Part shown: one piece after another, positions 5,759 through 6,372 of the stretch
Numbering within the stretch: position 1 is the stretch's first letter
Layout of the letters: the number at the start of each line of letters is the position of its first letter
Source of the DNA: Gammaproteobacteria bacterium
Lineage (GTDB): Bacteria > Pseudomonadota > Gammaproteobacteria > JAJDOJ01
Length of the DNA: 6,372 nucleotides
Direction of reading: 5' to 3'
Assembly (NCBI GenBank): GCA_027030565.1
Contig: JALVEU010000391.1
Coordinates: forward strand, 1 to 6,372
The notes under the pieces: model-generated
The model's database searches: none
Seen by the model: only the letters and a program-made list of their open reading frames with translations
What the model was told of the DNA's origin: nothing
Position numbers and translations under genes: made by a program

Positions 5759-6372
5759 GACTGGAAGCGCTTCAACCTGGTGGCCGGGGCGGCCACCGTG
5801 CTGCCCGGGACGGCAGCGGCTGCGGAAGGCATGGACGGGGCCGCCACCGCCTGGATCCTGACCTCCACGGCCCTGGTGCTTTTCATGACGCTGCCCGGGC
5901 TGGCGTTGTTCTATGGCGGATTGGTCCGGGCCAAGAACGTGCTCTCCGTCCTCATGCAGTGTTTCTCCATCGCTGCGGGCGTCTCCTTGTTGTGGCTGGT
6001 GGCCGGCTACAGCCTGGCCTTCGGTGAGGGCAACGCCTGGATCGGCGATCTGAACAAGGCCATGCTGGCCGGAGTGGGCCGGGAGACGTTGAGCGGTTCC
6101 ATTCCGGAGTCTCTTTTCTTTGCCTTTCAGATGACCTTCGCCATCATCACGCCGGCCCTCGTGGTGGGCGGCTTCGCCGAACGGATGAAGTTTTCGGCCA
6201 TGTTGCTCTTCTCGTGTCTGTGGCTGTTCGCGGTCTACGTGCCCGTCACCCACTGGGTGTGGGGCGGAGGCTGGCTGCAGTCGCTGGGGCTGTACGACTT
6301 CGCCGGCGGCACGGTGGTGCACATTACGGCGGGCGTGGCCGCCCTGGTGACGGCCCTGGTCCTGGGGCCGCG
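5756..6372 (+). CDS. amtB: Amt/AmtB-family ammonium transporter, N-terminal half, cut by right edge
   Basis: Amt proteins are inner-membrane trimers that carry ammonium into the cell. About 205 codons are present and the frame is open to the window edge. Residues 1-24 (MDWKRFNLVAGAATVLPGTA...) look like a cleavable signal peptide, as in many proteobacterial Amt proteins. Then come 'TALVLFMTLPGLALFYGGLVR' in the first helix, 'AKNVLSVLMQ' (59-68), 'WLVAGYSLAFGEGN' (80-93), 'AERMKFSAML' (141-150) and 'VWGGGWL' with 'DFAGGTVVHI' (181-190). Against E. coli AmtB the Phe gate F107 aligns with F128, W148 with W169, D160 with D181 and the first pore histidine H168 with H189, at identical spacing; the second pore histidine lies beyond the edge. 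No glnK lies upstream, where it often sits, and I see no sigma54-type promoter in the 72-bp gap. An ammonium sensor with an Amt domain and C-terminal signalling modules cannot be excluded. Confidence 0.9.
   Translation, partial: MDWKRFNLVAGAATVLPGTAAAAEGMDGAATAWILTSTALVLFMTLPGLALFYGGLVRAKNVLSVLMQCFSIAAGVSLLWLVAGYSLAFGEGNAWIGDLNKAMLAGVGRETLSGSIPESLFFAFQMTFAIITPALVVGGFAERMKFSAMLLFSCLWLFAVYVPVTHWVWGGGWLQSLGLYDFAGGTVVHITAGVAALVTALVLGP

Noticed and set aside
5722..6027. A 101-codon plus-strand frame (MNRNEGKEHVNRG...) overlapping the amt start
   Set aside because: It shares the region with amt in another frame and turns into G/R-rich sequence; the amt frame carries the conserved motifs.
5201..6322. 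A 373-codon minus-strand frame opposite ftsB and amt
   Set aside because: No recognisable domain; the plus strand has a clear FtsB and an Amt with conserved pore residues.

Overview
This is a GC-rich chromosomal segment from a Gram-negative bacterium, most likely a gammaproteobacterium. The pyrG-kdsA-eno-ftsB gene order, two lipopolysaccharide (LPS) biosynthesis genes and a divisome FtsB are typical of that group. The GC content and the 'AGPCVIES' type of KdsA suggest something near the Ectothiorhodospiraceae/Chromatiales or Xanthomonadales rather than the enterics; this is an inference from protein style, not a search. Every part is densely coding and there is no non-coding stretch longer than about 135 bp.

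Left part (1-734): two leftward genes, a short two-helix membrane protein of unknown function and, overlapping its 3' end, the N-terminal third of an LpxD-type acyltransferase that runs off the left edge. A 132-bp divergent spacer (603-734) separates them from the rightward genes.

Middle part (735-5240): a gene for an exported DsrE-like protein, then the main block. pyrG (CTP synthase) overlaps kdsA (3-deoxy-D-manno-octulosonate-8-phosphate, KDO8P, synthase) by 4 bp, and eno (enolase) follows after 52 bp. The three are metabolically linked: CTP is needed to activate KDO as CMP-KDO, and enolase makes the phosphoenolpyruvate (PEP) that KdsA condenses with arabinose 5-phosphate. With lpxD nearby, the window leans towards LPS inner-core and lipid A supply.

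Right part (5241-6372): ftsB (cell division) follows eno as usual, but the common next gene, ispD, is absent. After 72 bp comes the start of an Amt/AmtB ammonium transporter that is cut by the right edge.

I found no mobile element, CRISPR array, rRNA or tRNA, and nothing I would call a new biological system. The points worth a second look are the metal-dependent KdsA with all four ligands at the exact spacing of the Aquifex enzyme, an 11-residue insertion in FtsB, the displaced and divergent lpxD with its small membrane partner, and a possible H-type RNA pseudoknot between ftsB and amt.
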